DNA from: Erpobdella octoculata | Lineage: Eukaryota; Annelida; Clitellata; Hirudinida; Erpobdellidae | Assembly: GCA_963978895.1 (NCBI GenBank) | Contig: OZ022238.1 | Span: forward strand, 19,868,548 to 19,932,547 | Reading direction: 5' to 3' | DNA: 64,000 nt | Part shown: positions 1 to 10,768 of the stretch, in pieces | Layout: each line of letters begins with the position of its first letter | How positions within the stretch are numbered: the first letter of the stretch is position 1 | Program-made: the position numbers and the translations under genes | Notes under the pieces: model-generated | The model's database searches: none | What the model saw: only the letters and a program-made list of their open reading frames with translations | Told to the model about the DNA's origin: nothing

Positions 1-74
1 TAATCAGTAGTTGATTTTGTATTAACAAATTAAAACTTATTAAAATTTGATGAACAAATCAAACGGCAACTAAA

Positions 75-305
75 TCACAGAGAACCAACTCGAGATGGTT
101 TGATACAAGGCAGAAGTTCAAGGTTCTTGTAGATCACAAGACCACTCACAATCAAAACTAACGCAACATTCATAGAGAACAAAATCATGCCAAATATGAT
201 GGTTGATCTTTTGACTCCTGTATTGGATGACAAGAAAACAGACTGGATTTTCTTCAAGTTCGTCAATGTTTGCGAATCCTGATATCTAAGGCTGGGTCTC
301 AACAT
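75..305 (-). CDS. Probable first exon of a type II membrane protein (partial gene)
   Basis: The 76-codon reading frame starts with ATG at 305. It has about 38 polar residues, then a hydrophobic segment (IIFGMILFSMNVALVLIVSG, about residues 36-55) and a short extracellular stretch. There is no cleavable signal peptide at the N-terminus, so a type II (N-in) topology is inferred. The in-frame stop at 75 lies soon after possible weak splice donors (for example CTCGA|GTTGGT near 90), so the ORF is probably an exon whose continuation lies left of the window. The layout resembles exon 1 of the TNF-like gene at 8928-9167, and both have an SL-Y-Q stretch near the N-terminus, but homology is not proven. 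It could also be a chance ORF. Confidence 0.35.
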   Translation of the reverse strand: MLRPSLRYQDSQTLTNLKKIQSVFLSSNTGVKRSTIIFGMILFSMNVALVLIVSGLVIYKNLELLPCIKPSRVGSL

Positions 306-698
306 GATGAGTTTGAATTGCTACATGAAAGACACGATTTTCAAAACAAATTAAAACTAAAAACCGAAAAAGTACAGTAAATTAAACCAATACTAACTTT
401 GAACTGCTCACTAACGTAGCATAAATAAGAAAGTTTAAAAGCAAGTAAGTTTGTTCTTTCTTTTATTACAATAGAACGTACATTAACATGTGAAAGTGAA
501 CTAAGAAAAAGTACCGTAACACGATTCCGCTTGTGGAAGTAATTAAACGCTATTATTTATTTATCCTAGCCCTTGTAACCCGCTGCACGCTATTAAATTT
601 ATTCTACTTAGACAAGCTGGTCTGTTGTCACTCTACAGCAGTTAATTGTTATGTTAATTTTATTTTATTGTTTAATGATGACAGTATTATATATATAT
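306..698. other. Non-coding stretch, no feature recognised
   Basis: This is AT-rich sequence upstream of the 75-305 exon. It would contain the 5' UTR or promoter of that gene if the gene is real. The short ORF at 533-715 runs into TA repeats and has no recognisable domain. Confidence 0.4.
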
Positions 699-706
699 AT
701 ATGTAT

Positions 707-2078
707 CAGTGTTAGGGACTATTACTCTAAAAAGTAATATATTACTATTACTATTACAGTTAATTGGCTTAAAAATGTAATATATTACTATTACAAGTTA
801 CTGACAAAGTGTAGTACTATTACAGCTATGACACTAAGTGCTCAAAGCCTTATTAAACAGTTTGCACAGGTCTAGAAATGATAGAATCAAGTCTGAAACA
901 AATATAAAATATAAATAAAAAAACTACAACACAAAAACAAATTTTATTTTAGAGCAAAAGTTCAAAAATAGCTTTTAAAATATCTTTTAAATGGCTTGTC
1001 AACACCGGCCACAAAATCAACTACAAGAGAAGATGCCAATTTCAAATTTTCACTTGATTTAGCCGCTGCATTTTTCAGTCCTATAAATGTTGGCAACAAA
1101 ATGTCCATGTAAAATGTCGAGTGGTTGATCTACAGTTTGCATCACTTTAATATATTCCATGATAAATGAAACGTCTATTAGTCGAAATAACGCCACGGAT
1201 AACCTGTTGCAAGGATTGTTAAGAGTTGTCTCGGAAGACTTACGAACAATATCACAAATCTTATCTACTGCATTATAGTACGAGCTTCATCTTGTATTAT
1301 TTGGAACGATGAGCAAATGTTACAGCTTGATGTACTAATTCTGCAGCTGTTGTACTTATACTTGCTATATTCCGCAATCCGAAACATTTCCCTAAAGCAC
1401 TTATACTTAATTTTTTTATACAGTTTATTTTCAAAGCTACTTTTGCACCCTTAACACAGCAACTAAATTCATTGTATGTACACTATGTACACCGCATTTC
1501 TTGAGTTGTGGCAGAATAGGTGCTTGGTTAAATGAAGTATTTTCTTCTAAAAATAGACTAACTTCAATGAAAGCCAAATCACCATCATCCTGGGCTAACT
1601 GATTTTTAATTGTATGACAATTTAATGAGCTTTCCATCATTTAATTTGTTAAATGCTATTCTGTTGTCAGTTAATGTCATAACTTTCTCACGTTTTGCAA
1701 ACTTTGCATGTACACCTTCTAGTGCTTCAGCAAACACATCGTAGGTACTAGTTCCAATTAGGCGACAGCTGGCGATGTTGAGTCAATCCAATGGCACGTT
1801 ACTCCCAAGTAGTTGCGATTGCGATAAAGGAAGACAAAGACAGCTTAGCTAAACGGGTTAATAGCTTGTATAGATATCTTACAAAAAATTAAACTCGACA
1901 ACGAAATGCCAAATAAATTTATTTAAATATGTAAAGAAAAAATAACGTAAATTTCGTTACAATTACTCAAAAAAGTAATATATTACTATTACATATTACT
2001 TTAAAATAAAAGTAATCGTTACTATTAAAAGTTCATGAAAAAAGTAAAACTATAATAACGCGTTACTACACAACACTG
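707..2078. mobile_element. Decayed hAT-type DNA transposon
   Basis: The left end reads CAGTGTTAGGGACTATTACT and the right end, reverse-complemented, reads CAGTGTTGTGTAGTAACGCG, giving hAT-like CAGTG termini. Both ends are followed by dense TAATATATTACTATTACT-type subterminal repeats. The flanking 8-mers atatgtat (699-706) and atacgtat (2079-2086) differ at one base and fit an 8-bp target duplication. The interior has only short broken reading frames on the minus strand (for example 1437-1640), so no transposase survives intact. The element interrupts a TA-rich tract, consistent with insertion into TA repeat. Confidence 0.65.
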
Positions 2079-2086
2079 ATACGTAT

Positions 2087-2208
<122 letters not shown>

Positions 2209-2409
2209 GTAAATTACTAGTTTGATGATCAACTTCCTATTGATAAACCTTAACGGATTCAGAATATTTATTAGGGATATTAATTATTTATTTATTTATT
2301 AATAGACCAGAAGGTATAAATAGCCTTAACAAAGCCTTCATTTATAATTTCCAATAAACTGCAAAACCATTCTATTGAGCCCGGTATACATTTTGGTGAT
2401 ATCGTAACA
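2209..2409 (+). repeat. 5' LTR of SAP-domain LTR element, copy 1
   Basis: The LTR starts TGTAAATTAC and ends GTAACA (TG..CA). It shares with 3897-4053 the stretches GATCAACTTCCT / GATTATCAACTTCCT, the TTATTTATTTATTAATAGACC block and TATAAATAGCCTTAACAAAG. TATAAATAG (about 2317) may be its TATA box and AATAAACTGC (about 2352) a polyadenylation-like signal. A leucine-tRNA-type primer-binding site follows at 2411-2428 (TGGTGATCAGAAGTGGGA), with one extra base compared with the copy at 15503. Confidence 0.75.
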
Positions 2410-2435
2410 TTGGTGATCAGAAGTGGGATACAAGA

Positions 2436-3893
2436 ATGGTTTTGAAAGCATTGGATGAACTCTCGATACTCGAATTGAGGCGGGAACTTAGAAAACGAGA
2501 GTTCAGTAATAAAGGAAGAAAGTCTGAGCTCGTGGACCGCCTCCGGACGTCATTGGAGAACAATGGGTTTGATCCGGAAGAGTATGAGTTCGAAGCAGAA
2601 AATGAATTGCTGAAGGCTCTGAGTAAAATGGCGGAGGAAAACAGAGCAGCACAGCAAGAAAGGAAAAAATTTCTTGAACTCCTCAATGGTGACACAAACA
2701 ATTGCGGAAACAAAAAAGACGGTCAAGATGAACCATGCAAGAATGTGCAAGATGAACCATGCAAGGATGGTCATGGTGATGAGCCTTGTAAAGATGTGCA
2801 AGATGAACCATGCAAAGATGTTCAAGATGAACCATGCAATGATGTTCAAGATGAACCATGCAAGGATGGTCTTGATGATGAGTTTGTCAAAGACGGTCAT
2901 GATGATGTGCCTGTCAAAGATGGTCATGATAATCAACCTTGCAAAGATGCTCAAGATGAACCATGCAAAGATGGTGACAGTGATACAGTCGGTATGGACG
3001 TCGAAAACAAAACTAAAGAAGATGAGAAGAATGTTGAAAACGAAATGCAAAACGATGAGGCTGAAAGTGTCGATGATGATTATAATAACATCGATGGCTT
3101 TTACCCATACAGCGACGGTTCTGAAACGGAAGCCTCCATAACAGACAACAGCACCGAATATTCAGGGTCAGATTTTAGTGACGAATCTGACTCGGATGAA
3201 GCAACCGAGGATTTAGAAACGGACGAAAATCCAATGGAGAAATACGTCAAAGTTAACTTGACGAAAGTTGACACCGACGAAAGAGCCGAGCTGGAATGTG
3301 AAAAGAAAACGTTCGTTTGTAGCTTGGAAGAAAACCAACATGACGGCGATGAACTTCTCCAAAACAACAATAGCAATGCAGCAAGCAAAAACTCTGAAAA
3401 AGATGAGCCAAGAACAGAGAACGGTACCGAGAGTTCTATATCAAATGAATCCACAGAGGATTCTAGATCATATAGAATAAGAGTCATTGTAAAATCAAAT
3501 AACAGTTTGATGAAGGGACTTATTGGATTTATAGAACGTCTTTTCGAAAAACCTTTTGAAGAGTTTCTTGAGAAAGATCTAAAAGATGTGAAGGAAGAAG
3601 AAAAAGCAGACAGTTCCGATAAACCGTGCAAAGATGTTCAGGACGAGGCATGCATAAAAGGCTGTGATGAACCGTGCAGATATAGCGACGATGAGCCAAA
3701 GAAAGACTCTGTTGATGAGCCAAAGAAGGACTGGAATAAACTGCATCAAACGGTCAAGGGACTTGACCATGTTGTTTGCGAATTGCGGTCAAAGCCACGA
3801 GTAAAGATGAAAGTATTTTGGTGTTCGTGGCCGAGTCGCATTTCTCAAAAGCGACTTTGCTGTTCGGGCCGAACAGAATTAAAAAGGGGGTAA
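2436..3893 (+). CDS. SAP-domain acidic repeat protein of a non-autonomous LTR element
   Basis: An intact 485-codon ORF fills the whole interior between primer-binding site and polypurine tract, the place gag-pol normally occupies. The start ATG at 2436 is conserved in the other copies. Residues about 5-42 match a SAP DNA-binding motif (LDELSILELRRELRKREFS, then KGRKSELVDRL). Residues about 95-175 hold some ten imperfect repeats of the type DEPCKDVQ / DGHDDEPVKDG. After these come strongly acidic Ser/Asp/Glu-rich stretches and a basic C-terminal part (DWNKLHQTVKGLDHVV...). No zinc knuckle, protease, reverse transcriptase or integrase is present. Relative to the other copies it lacks a segment of about 70 residues after EFLEKDL. 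The function is unknown. DNA binding is inferred from SAP, and the protein may be gag-like or unrelated to gag. Confidence 0.7.
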   Translation: MVLKALDELSILELRRELRKREFSNKGRKSELVDRLRTSLENNGFDPEEYEFEAENELLKALSKMAEENRAAQQERKKFLELLNGDTNNCGNKKDGQDEPCKNVQDEPCKDGHGDEPCKDVQDEPCKDVQDEPCNDVQDEPCKDGLDDEFVKDGHDDVPVKDGHDNQPCKDAQDEPCKDGDSDTVGMDVENKTKEDEKNVENEMQNDEAESVDDDYNNIDGFYPYSDGSETEASITDNSTEYSGSDFSDESDSDEATEDLETDENPMEKYVKVNLTKVDTDERAELECEKKTFVCSLEENQHDGDELLQNNNSNAASKNSEKDEPRTENGTESSISNESTEDSRSYRIRVIVKSNNSLMKGLIGFIERLFEKPFEEFLEKDLKDVKEEEKADSSDKPCKDVQDEACIKGCDEPCRYSDDEPKKDSVDEPKKDWNKLHQTVKGLDHVVCELRSKPRVKMKVFWCSWPSRISQKRLCCSGRTELKRG

Positions 3894-3896
3894 TAA

Positions 3897-4053
3897 TGTA
3901 GAATCACTGGTTTGATTATCAACTTCCTGTTGATAAACCTTGGATTCAGAATATATTTATTAGGGATATTAATTATTTATTTATTTATTAATAGACCAAA
4001 AGGTATAAATAGCCTTAACAAAGCCTTCATTTATAATTTCCGATAAACTACGA
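3897..4053 (+). repeat. 3' LTR (truncated) of SAP element copy 1
   Basis: A polypurine tract (AAAAAGGGGG, 3881-3890) precedes TGTAGAATCACTGG, the LTR start. The sequence then follows the 5' LTR up to about the AATAAACT signal and diverges near 4053, where unrelated sequence begins. The final 45 bp or so expected from the 5' LTR are missing. Confidence 0.7.
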
Positions 4054-4309
4054 AAATTCTTTCGCACACTTACAACCAAATACAGTTCACTATTCATCAT
4101 TTTATTTAATTTGCCGACGCGTTTTGGAGTACCTTTATTCTATTTTCAAGGCTCATTGTAAACAAAATCCGCAAAAAAATTAAAATCATATAATGAAAAG
4201 AAAATAAGCACAGAACTAAAAGTCACATAATAAATTTTTCCCACTCTTTAGTAAAAACCAAATTCACTTTTTGGATACCTTGATAACCTGTGATGATTTA
4301 AGATGCCAC
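4054..4309. other. Unassigned sequence between two SAP element fragments
   Basis: There is no ORF of note. The stretch CCGACGCGTTTTGGAGTACC followed by CTATTTTCAAGGCTCATTGT is of a kind seen in untranslated ends of Penelope-like elements; that assignment is from general recall and is tentative. Confidence 0.25.
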
Positions 4310-5136
<827 letters not shown>

Positions 5137-5159
5137 TATAGTAAAAAATTAAAATTGGT

Positions 5160-5452
5160 CACAAAATGAGCGGAGCAGGAGAGCGGGGAGAAACGAGAAC
5201 TGGAAATAGTGCGGAAAGGGGTACATGAAAACATGCGGAAACGGAAAAGCAGCTGAGAGCGAAAGAGTGAGTGGGAAAAGAAAAGCGAGGGGAACGGGAA
5301 AGCAAATGAAAGCGGGAAAACGACCAGGACTGGGAAAACGACCGGGAACGGGAGAGCAAGCGGGAACGAAAAATCATGCGAAAGCAGGAAAGCGACCAGG
5401 AGCGGGAAAGCGTCTGGGATCGAGAAAACGACCGGGAGCGAAAAAGTGACCG
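5160..5452 (+). repeat. GGGAACGGGAAAGCGACC-type minisatellite (Helitron interior)
   Basis: This is a purine-rich run of degenerate units of about 10-20 bp (CGGGAACGGGAAAGC, ACCGGGAGCGGGAAAACG). The same repeat lies directly inside the CTAG-ending termini at 57718-58125, 50414-50600 and 11928-12190, so this is read as a Helitron fragment that has lost its 3' end. Confidence 0.6.
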
Positions 5453-5650
5453 TTTTTATTTATTGATAGTGATAGTGTTCAAATTTTGAACCTTGATGAA
5501 ATTATTCATAAATTTTAAAGTACCAAGGCCAGGAAAAAAACAATTTTGAACATTCAAATAACTTTGATTCATTAATGATAATGATAATGAATCCGAGTTT
5601 TATTAAAGTGGCGTATGTTTTTCAAAAAAACTTCAAGACCACTGTAGACG
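5453..5650. other. AT-rich spacer
   Basis: No feature is recognised between the minisatellite and the LINE 3' end. The ATTAATGATAATGATAATGA stretch near 5571 could belong to the LINE tail. Confidence 0.3.
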
Positions 5651-7169
5651 TTAGGGAAAAGATTTAGCAAACAGAAATGTTTTTAGTGCTGTGTGGAAAC
5701 TGGCTGAACTGGATGTAAAGATGATGTGGAAAAGGAGTTTGTTCCACATTTCAGGCCCAATCACGTCGATGGATCTTCCGTCGAGCATCGCGCGATGAAC
5801 CGGCGGTGTAGTGAGGAGGCCCATGGATGCTGATCTGAGCCTCTGCCGACCCGGTACATTGGCTACATGAGCAAAAGACAGGTATGGAGGAGCTTGGTTG
5901 TGCAGAGATTTGTGTACTATTGTGGAAATCTTGTACTCTATTCGTTGCCGAATGCGAAGCCAGTGGAGATCTTTGAGAAGTGGGGTGACATGGTCATATT
6001 TCCGAGCATTGTAGATTATTTTGGCGGCTGTGTTGATGAGAGTTTGAAACCGATCCAGATGACAAGAAAAAAGGCTGGCTAGAGTTGAATTTCCGTAATC
6101 AATCTTTGGAAGAACCAAGGCGGTTATGAGAATTCTCCGGGCGTCAATTGAAAGATGAGAGGAGATACTGCGAATCTCTCTGAGAGAAGCATATCAGGAA
6201 CGGGTCGTGTTGTCGATGTGACTGGCCATAAAACAATCTGAATCCAGCCAGATCTCCAGATTACGAACACGTCTTACTGGTGGGATCAGGTCGGAGCAGA
6301 TTCAAACCGGCTTGGTAGGGAGAGTTGATGAACGTCGGAAAGACGAGCACCAGATCACTTCTGTTTTGTTGGAAATCAACAGGAGACGGCTGCTGAACAT
6401 CCAACGGTCGACAGCGTCTACGCATCTTGATACCTTCATGGCAAGAGAGTCCGCATGCTCCGGTCGGCAGCGGCCGTAGACTTGTGTGTTGTCGGCGTAC
6501 ATGTGGCATTGGAGACCATGCGCCCTGTTGACTTCCTCGAGTTCAGCTGTATATAATGTAAAAAGAAGTGGGCCCAGCACAGACCCCTGAAGTACTCCAC
6601 ATGATGCGCCAGAGCGTATTGAGAAAGAACGTCCGGTCAAATAGGATCCGAACCATTCAAGAACGACACTCTTCAAACCGAATGACGCTTTGAGGCGTTT
6701 CAGTAATATGTGATGGTCAACGGTATCAAAGGCCGCTGAAAAGTCAAGCAGCACAAGCAGCGACAACTCGCCGCCGCCCGCGGCTTGCAAAAGATCAGAA
6801 GACACACGAAGCACTGCGGTTTCTGTGGAATGTGATGACGATAAGCCGATTGATGAAGAGGAAGAAGATTGTATTGCTCTAGATGCGCTAAGACTCTGCT
6901 GAGTACCAGCCGCTCTAATACCTTTGAAAAAACTGAGAGGTTAGAAATAGGCCGATATGAATTAACGTCGGCGGGGTCCAAGGTAGATTTTTTATCAACG
7001 GAGTGACGTAAGATGATTTGTATATAAGAGGGACCTTGCCAGAAAAAAGAGACTTGTTAAAGAGTTTGACCAAAACAGGTGCAATGAATGAGGAGATTTT
7101 CTTCAGGAGCCAGGTTGGTATGGGGTCGAGCAGACATTTTTTGTTTGGAAGGGCGAGTATAATATACAA
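5651..7169 (-). pseudogene. LINE (CR1/L2-like) reverse transcriptase, 5'-truncated and broken
   Basis: Reading from 7169 downward, the frames give the finger region (LDPIPTWLLKK...), the palm with LLVLLDFSAAFDTVDHHILL, GVLQGSVLGPLLFTLYTAEL and MYADNTQVYG, and then the C-terminal LINE region (ALVLPKIDYGNSTLA, HWLRIRQRIEYKI, WNKLLFHI). The catalytic YADD box reads YADN, so the second aspartate is lost. At least three frame breaks occur (near 6915, 6700 and 6302), and the C-terminal part is open from 5651 to 6118. No endonuclease domain is present, as expected from 5' truncation during reverse transcription. Confidence 0.8.
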
Positions 7170-7930
7170 ACGAAGATTTTTATTATAATACGTTTTTGTT
7201 ATTTTTTAATCAATTTATGTTATCTTTTTTTACTTGAAATCAATTGGTTTGCAATATTAGTCCCGTCTTTAGTAACCAGCCTTAGGCCCACAGTACCCTT
7301 AAACCGGCCCTGGTGGAAGTAACTGACGTTCAAAACAGTTGCCCTCACTTAGTGAATAACAGCAATATAACTCAGCGCAGGAAAAGAAAGTGAACCAAAT
7401 GTAATGCGATTGAATTGAAAGTTCAAGAAAAAAGTGGGAAAATAGACTTGTGATTGAGGTTGAATGTCTGACTAAGTGAATGTTTAGTTCTCAAACTGAG
7501 TGTTTTGTTCGGCTGTGTTTTGTGGGATTTGCTAGAGTGGAGCAATGAATGTGTGAATAATAGACTTCTGATAATTTGTGTTTCTTTGGATTTTGTTTGT
7601 TTGCCTTTTGTGGGACTTTCTACAATGGATCATTGCTACATTTCAACTTTCTGCTTGATTGGAAACATGAAGTTAGTTAATTTTCATTTTCAAGGGTTGC
7701 AAACATTTAAGCAAGCAAGACTGGCGGTGAAGCTAGTAAAGCAGTTTTTAAAAATTATAAATTTCTTCTCAATATATTTGTTTATAAAAAAATGTTTTTT
7801 TGACGAAAAACACTTAAAATAACTCAACTAAAACAGTTTTGATGCACAAGAGAAAAATTTCATAACGTCCGTCATTGTTTAGTTTTAACTTTTGTTTAAC
7901 TCGATTATTATATAAAAAATATCACTTCTA
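7170..7930. other. Intergenic AT-rich sequence
   Basis: The ORF at 7505-7822 (+) has no recognisable domain and its C-terminal half is low-complexity. A GC-richer patch (CCAGCCTTAGGCCCACAGTA, 7276-7295) has no visible partner nearby. This region would contain the 3' UTR of the minus-strand gene at 7938. Confidence 0.35.
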
Positions 7931-7937
7931 TAAATAC

Positions 7938-9167
7938 TCATAGAAGACAGTATCCATTTCTACCATCAACAAGATGTTTTTCACACATTGAGCCATTGCA
8001 GCTAACTGTTGATAAATAACTGTTTGACCACAGAGATTTCGATGCTTTAAAGAATTTTCTTTGAAATATTTCACTAGAATTGCTATCCTGGTGTTTTGCT
8101 TTTCTGGGGCATCTGAGGGGGTCACGAATACGGTACAACGTCAGCTTTGTTTCACTCAGAGAAACAATTGAGCTCTCGTTCACCATGGTTGCGTTCAGTG
8201 GAGTTTCGACCAAGACTTGTATTTTTTCACCTTTGTTCAATTTGAAAGTCATATATATCAAACTCCTGAAATTTTCACAAAAAAAACTTTTTAAAATTAA
8301 TTAAAAGATTAAATTACGATAAATATTTTAAACCTGTAACAAGTCACATGTACATCAGCTTTAGGAATTTGAACGTAAATCACATCTGCGACGCGTTGAT
8401 TATTTGAGGTATTGATCCTTTGTCCAAATTCGTGAAAATTACTCTTAAATTTCGTGAGCGTGGTAGGGCAGTACAAATGAATGTCACTGACGACGGAGTA
8501 GTAGCCGTCTGTTGGTGCACGAACATCTGTTGGTGAACAATTGTTTTCTCTCGGACACCAAACGACCTCATCTGGCAAAAAAATTCAAAAATATATTCAA
8601 TGAACCGTCATAGAGCTTTATGCCAAATTTACAAGAAAAAAATGATCCATTCACCTACTTTGCTTATTTGTATTTGAGTTTATTGAATGCACTTTAAATG
8701 AAGATTTTTCTGTTTTATTAAATGTTTTTTTTTAATAAGTATTCCATAATTATCAAAAACGTTTAAATGAACAATTGAAAACTTACTGAAACTACAGTCA
8801 AGCTGCAAAAATAAAACAACTCTAAATTTACAAAATAGATTTTGTTCCACTCTTTACAATAATTAGCCAAAATAAAGTTTAATCTTTATGTAAGTTTATC
8901 AGATTTGAGTTATCAACAGAGACAAACTGAAACCGACCTGTGTTGAGTTAGACATGATCGCCATGTTCTGCCGCAGTTGAACCACAGAAACAGCACTATT
9001 GACATCCAGGCGCAGGTGACAAACAAATTAACGACAAAATACAAACACATTTTTTTGGCCAACTGGCAACTAAATTTCTGGTCATAATTTGGCGCTATTT
9101 CTACGTACGTCGAACTTCGAGATCGTTTGACGCTCTTCGCCACTTGATACAGGGATGAGTTAGGCAT
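7938..9167 (-). CDS. TNF-superfamily-like ligand gene, four-exon model
   Basis: Proposed exons (transcript order): 9167-8928, 8802-8787 (16 nt), 8571-8334 and 8265-7938. Borders are TCA|GTTTGT, TTTGCAG|CTTG, TTTCA|GTAAGT, TTGCCAG|ATGAG, TACAG|GTTTAA and TTTCAG|GAGTTT; all phases agree and give about 275 residues. Exon 1 encodes a cytoplasmic region and one membrane segment (MCLYFVVNLFVTCAWMSIVL) without a signal peptide, so type II. Exons 3-4 give DGYYSVVSDIHLYC, FKLNKGEKIQVLVE and SLSETKLTLYRI, in the order and spacing of TNF-homology strands (GxYYVYSQVxF, FxLxKGDxIxVxV, TFFGLFxL). A cysteine-containing tail of about 60 residues after LYRI is unusual. A CAG|GTCGGT donor for exon 1 is also possible but would break the frame. 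Family assignment is by motif only. Confidence 0.5.
8928..9167 (-). CDS. Exon 1 of TNF-like gene (cytoplasmic and membrane segment)
   Basis: 80 codons from ATG at 9167: about 38 Ser/Lys/Arg-rich residues, then the membrane segment at about residues 39-62, then WFNCGRTWRSC. It ends at TCA|GTTTGT in phase 0. A short cytoplasmic tail and a single N-proximal membrane helix are typical for TNF ligands. Confidence 0.45.
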
Positions 9168-9169
9168 GT

Positions 9170-9637
9170 TTCTTATTTATAAAATACAAATTATTATGGT
9201 CTATAAGTTAACTTAATAATGCACCTTACAAAACATATAAAAACGTGAAAGATTAATCGATAGTACCAAACGGTAACATTTAGTTATTCTATCGAATAAA
9301 CTGAAGTAATTTCAAACTCTGTTAAGTAAAAATTGTTTATCAAAATAATAAAACTAACTTTTGTGATTAGTAATAAAGCTGCTGTAATGAAAAGTAGGAG
9401 GAGGAAGATAGAAGTAAGTTCGGCAACAAATGTAAAACTAATAATCTTATCGTTCAGTCATGAACAATAATTGTAAAAACACGATCTCATGTTAATGAGG
9501 CAGTTGCAAACCACAGTACTCTGTGCTTTGCTGTTTAGATGGCTCAAACCAGGAAATGCTCTGAGCTGTCGTTACTTAGTATAATAAATTACGGCCTATA
9601 CGACCACGATTGTATTACAAGTTCTAGTCAGTTCGGC
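9170..9637. other. Upstream region of the TNF-like gene
   Basis: AT-rich sequence without ORF; no clear TATA box or repeat could be assigned. It ends at the hAT target duplication AGTTCGGC. Confidence 0.4.
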
Positions 9638-10000
9638 CAGTGGCTTCTATCCTTATACAGCCGGGCGCAGCTTCGCCCGGCAAAAAACAGGGGGGGAAGA
9701 AAGAAAAAAAAGGGGGTAAGGAAAAAAGTTTAAAAATCCATTCATTTCGAAATTTCGATTGAACCTAAAGAATATATCTAAACGACGTGAAAGTCGTGAG
9801 ACGTCGTGTGGCTTCTCAACGTTGACTCGAGATTTGTTAATTAACATTTAATGTCCATCTTATCTTTCATATAGCTCATCTAATACGCTTCACGATGTAG
9901 CCGCAACCGAATGGACATGGAACATAATTTATGCTGAAGCCCATGAATGCTGATAAGTTCTACGACTGATGACGGCTATATAAAATAAACTTGACTCTTT

Positions 10001-10201
10001 TTGACTCCTTCTTGTTCACAATTTGTTTACTTTGTTAAAGAAAAGAGTATGCCGCGAGAAAAATTCAAGTTTAAGTTACGTTGTTGCGGGAACCTGGTTC
10101 GATCTGATAAATGGATGGAGCATTGTCGAAAGCGTCACGCTTTCAAATGTACTAGGTTAGCTTACCTTATCATTGTAAAAGAAATAATTTTGAAAAATTA
10201 A
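10001..10201 (+). pseudogene. hAT transposase N-terminal zinc-finger fragment
   Basis: From the internal methionine at 10048 the translation is MPREKFKFKLRCCGNLVRSD, then KWMEHCRKRHAFKC, a C2H2-like arrangement (Cys-Cys before, His-His after) compatible with a BED/TTF-type DNA-binding finger. The frame stops at 10201 and is followed within about 10 bp by the dimerisation region, so the catalytic middle has been deleted. Confidence 0.5.
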
Positions 10202-10209
10202 TAATTGTA

Positions 10210-10517
10210 AAAAATGGGCCGAACAAAGTTTTGTCAAACCACTTAGAGCGCTTCAGGAATTGTCTGGATTTCCCGCATTGGACATCTTGTACAAGATATC
10301 TGTGTCGCTTGCAATTACAAGCGCTAGTGCCGAGAGAGCGATGAGCAGGGTTCGACTCATTAAGAACCGGTTAAGGACCTCAATGTTGGATGATTGGTTT
10401 TCTTCATTATTAATACTTGCCTCAGAAAAAGACATTTTGGAAAACATTCCTGTAGATAAAATCATTGATAGATTTGCTGCAACGTCAAAACCGCTACAGA
10501 AACTTTTAATTAAATAA
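10210..10517 (+). pseudogene. hAT transposase C-terminal dimerisation domain
   Basis: The translation PLRALQELSGFPALDILYKI followed by SVSLAITSASAERAMSRVRL, IKNRLRTSMLDDWFSSLLIL and ASEKDILENI is the hAT C-terminal dimerisation signature (SASAER..S..K.IK..LR..M). The frame is open over its whole length to 10517. The DDE core, and with it the catalytic residues, is absent, so this cannot be an active transposase. Confidence 0.8.
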
Positions 10518-10669
10518 ATTTAGATTTGGATTTATAGTTTTAAATGATTTTTTCAATATTAACGTGTGTTGTTTTTCTGTGTTTGGGTATTATACCGAAA
10601 TTAGACGAATAGTTGAGGAAAATGTGTATAGAAAGAACAAAAAAGTGTGTTATAAACTATATATATTTC

Positions 10670-10673
<4 letters not shown>

Positions 10674-10766
<93 letters not shown>
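10674..10766. repeat. (TA)n microsatellite inside hAT element
   Basis: Uninterrupted TA repeat between the dimerisation domain and the right terminus, followed by a G-rich stretch (GGAGGAGGGGGGGAAAGC). Confidence 0.95.

Positions 10767-10768
<2 letters not shown>

Noticed and set aside
2550..3050. Hydrophobic 166-codon minus-strand ORF opposite the SAP gene (FARLIIMTIF repeats)
   Set aside because: It is the antisense of the DEPCKD repeat; the repeat period keeps it open. The plus frame has the SAP domain and the conserved start.
2674..3141. Met/Lys-rich ORF (NHARMCKM repeats) in the second plus frame
   Set aside because: Frame-shifted shadow of the DEPCKD repeats, with no independent start conservation.
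7505..7822. 105-codon plus-strand ORF as a gene
   Set aside because: No start context, domain or splice partner; the C-terminal half is low-complexity Lys/Phe-rich sequence from AT-rich DNA.
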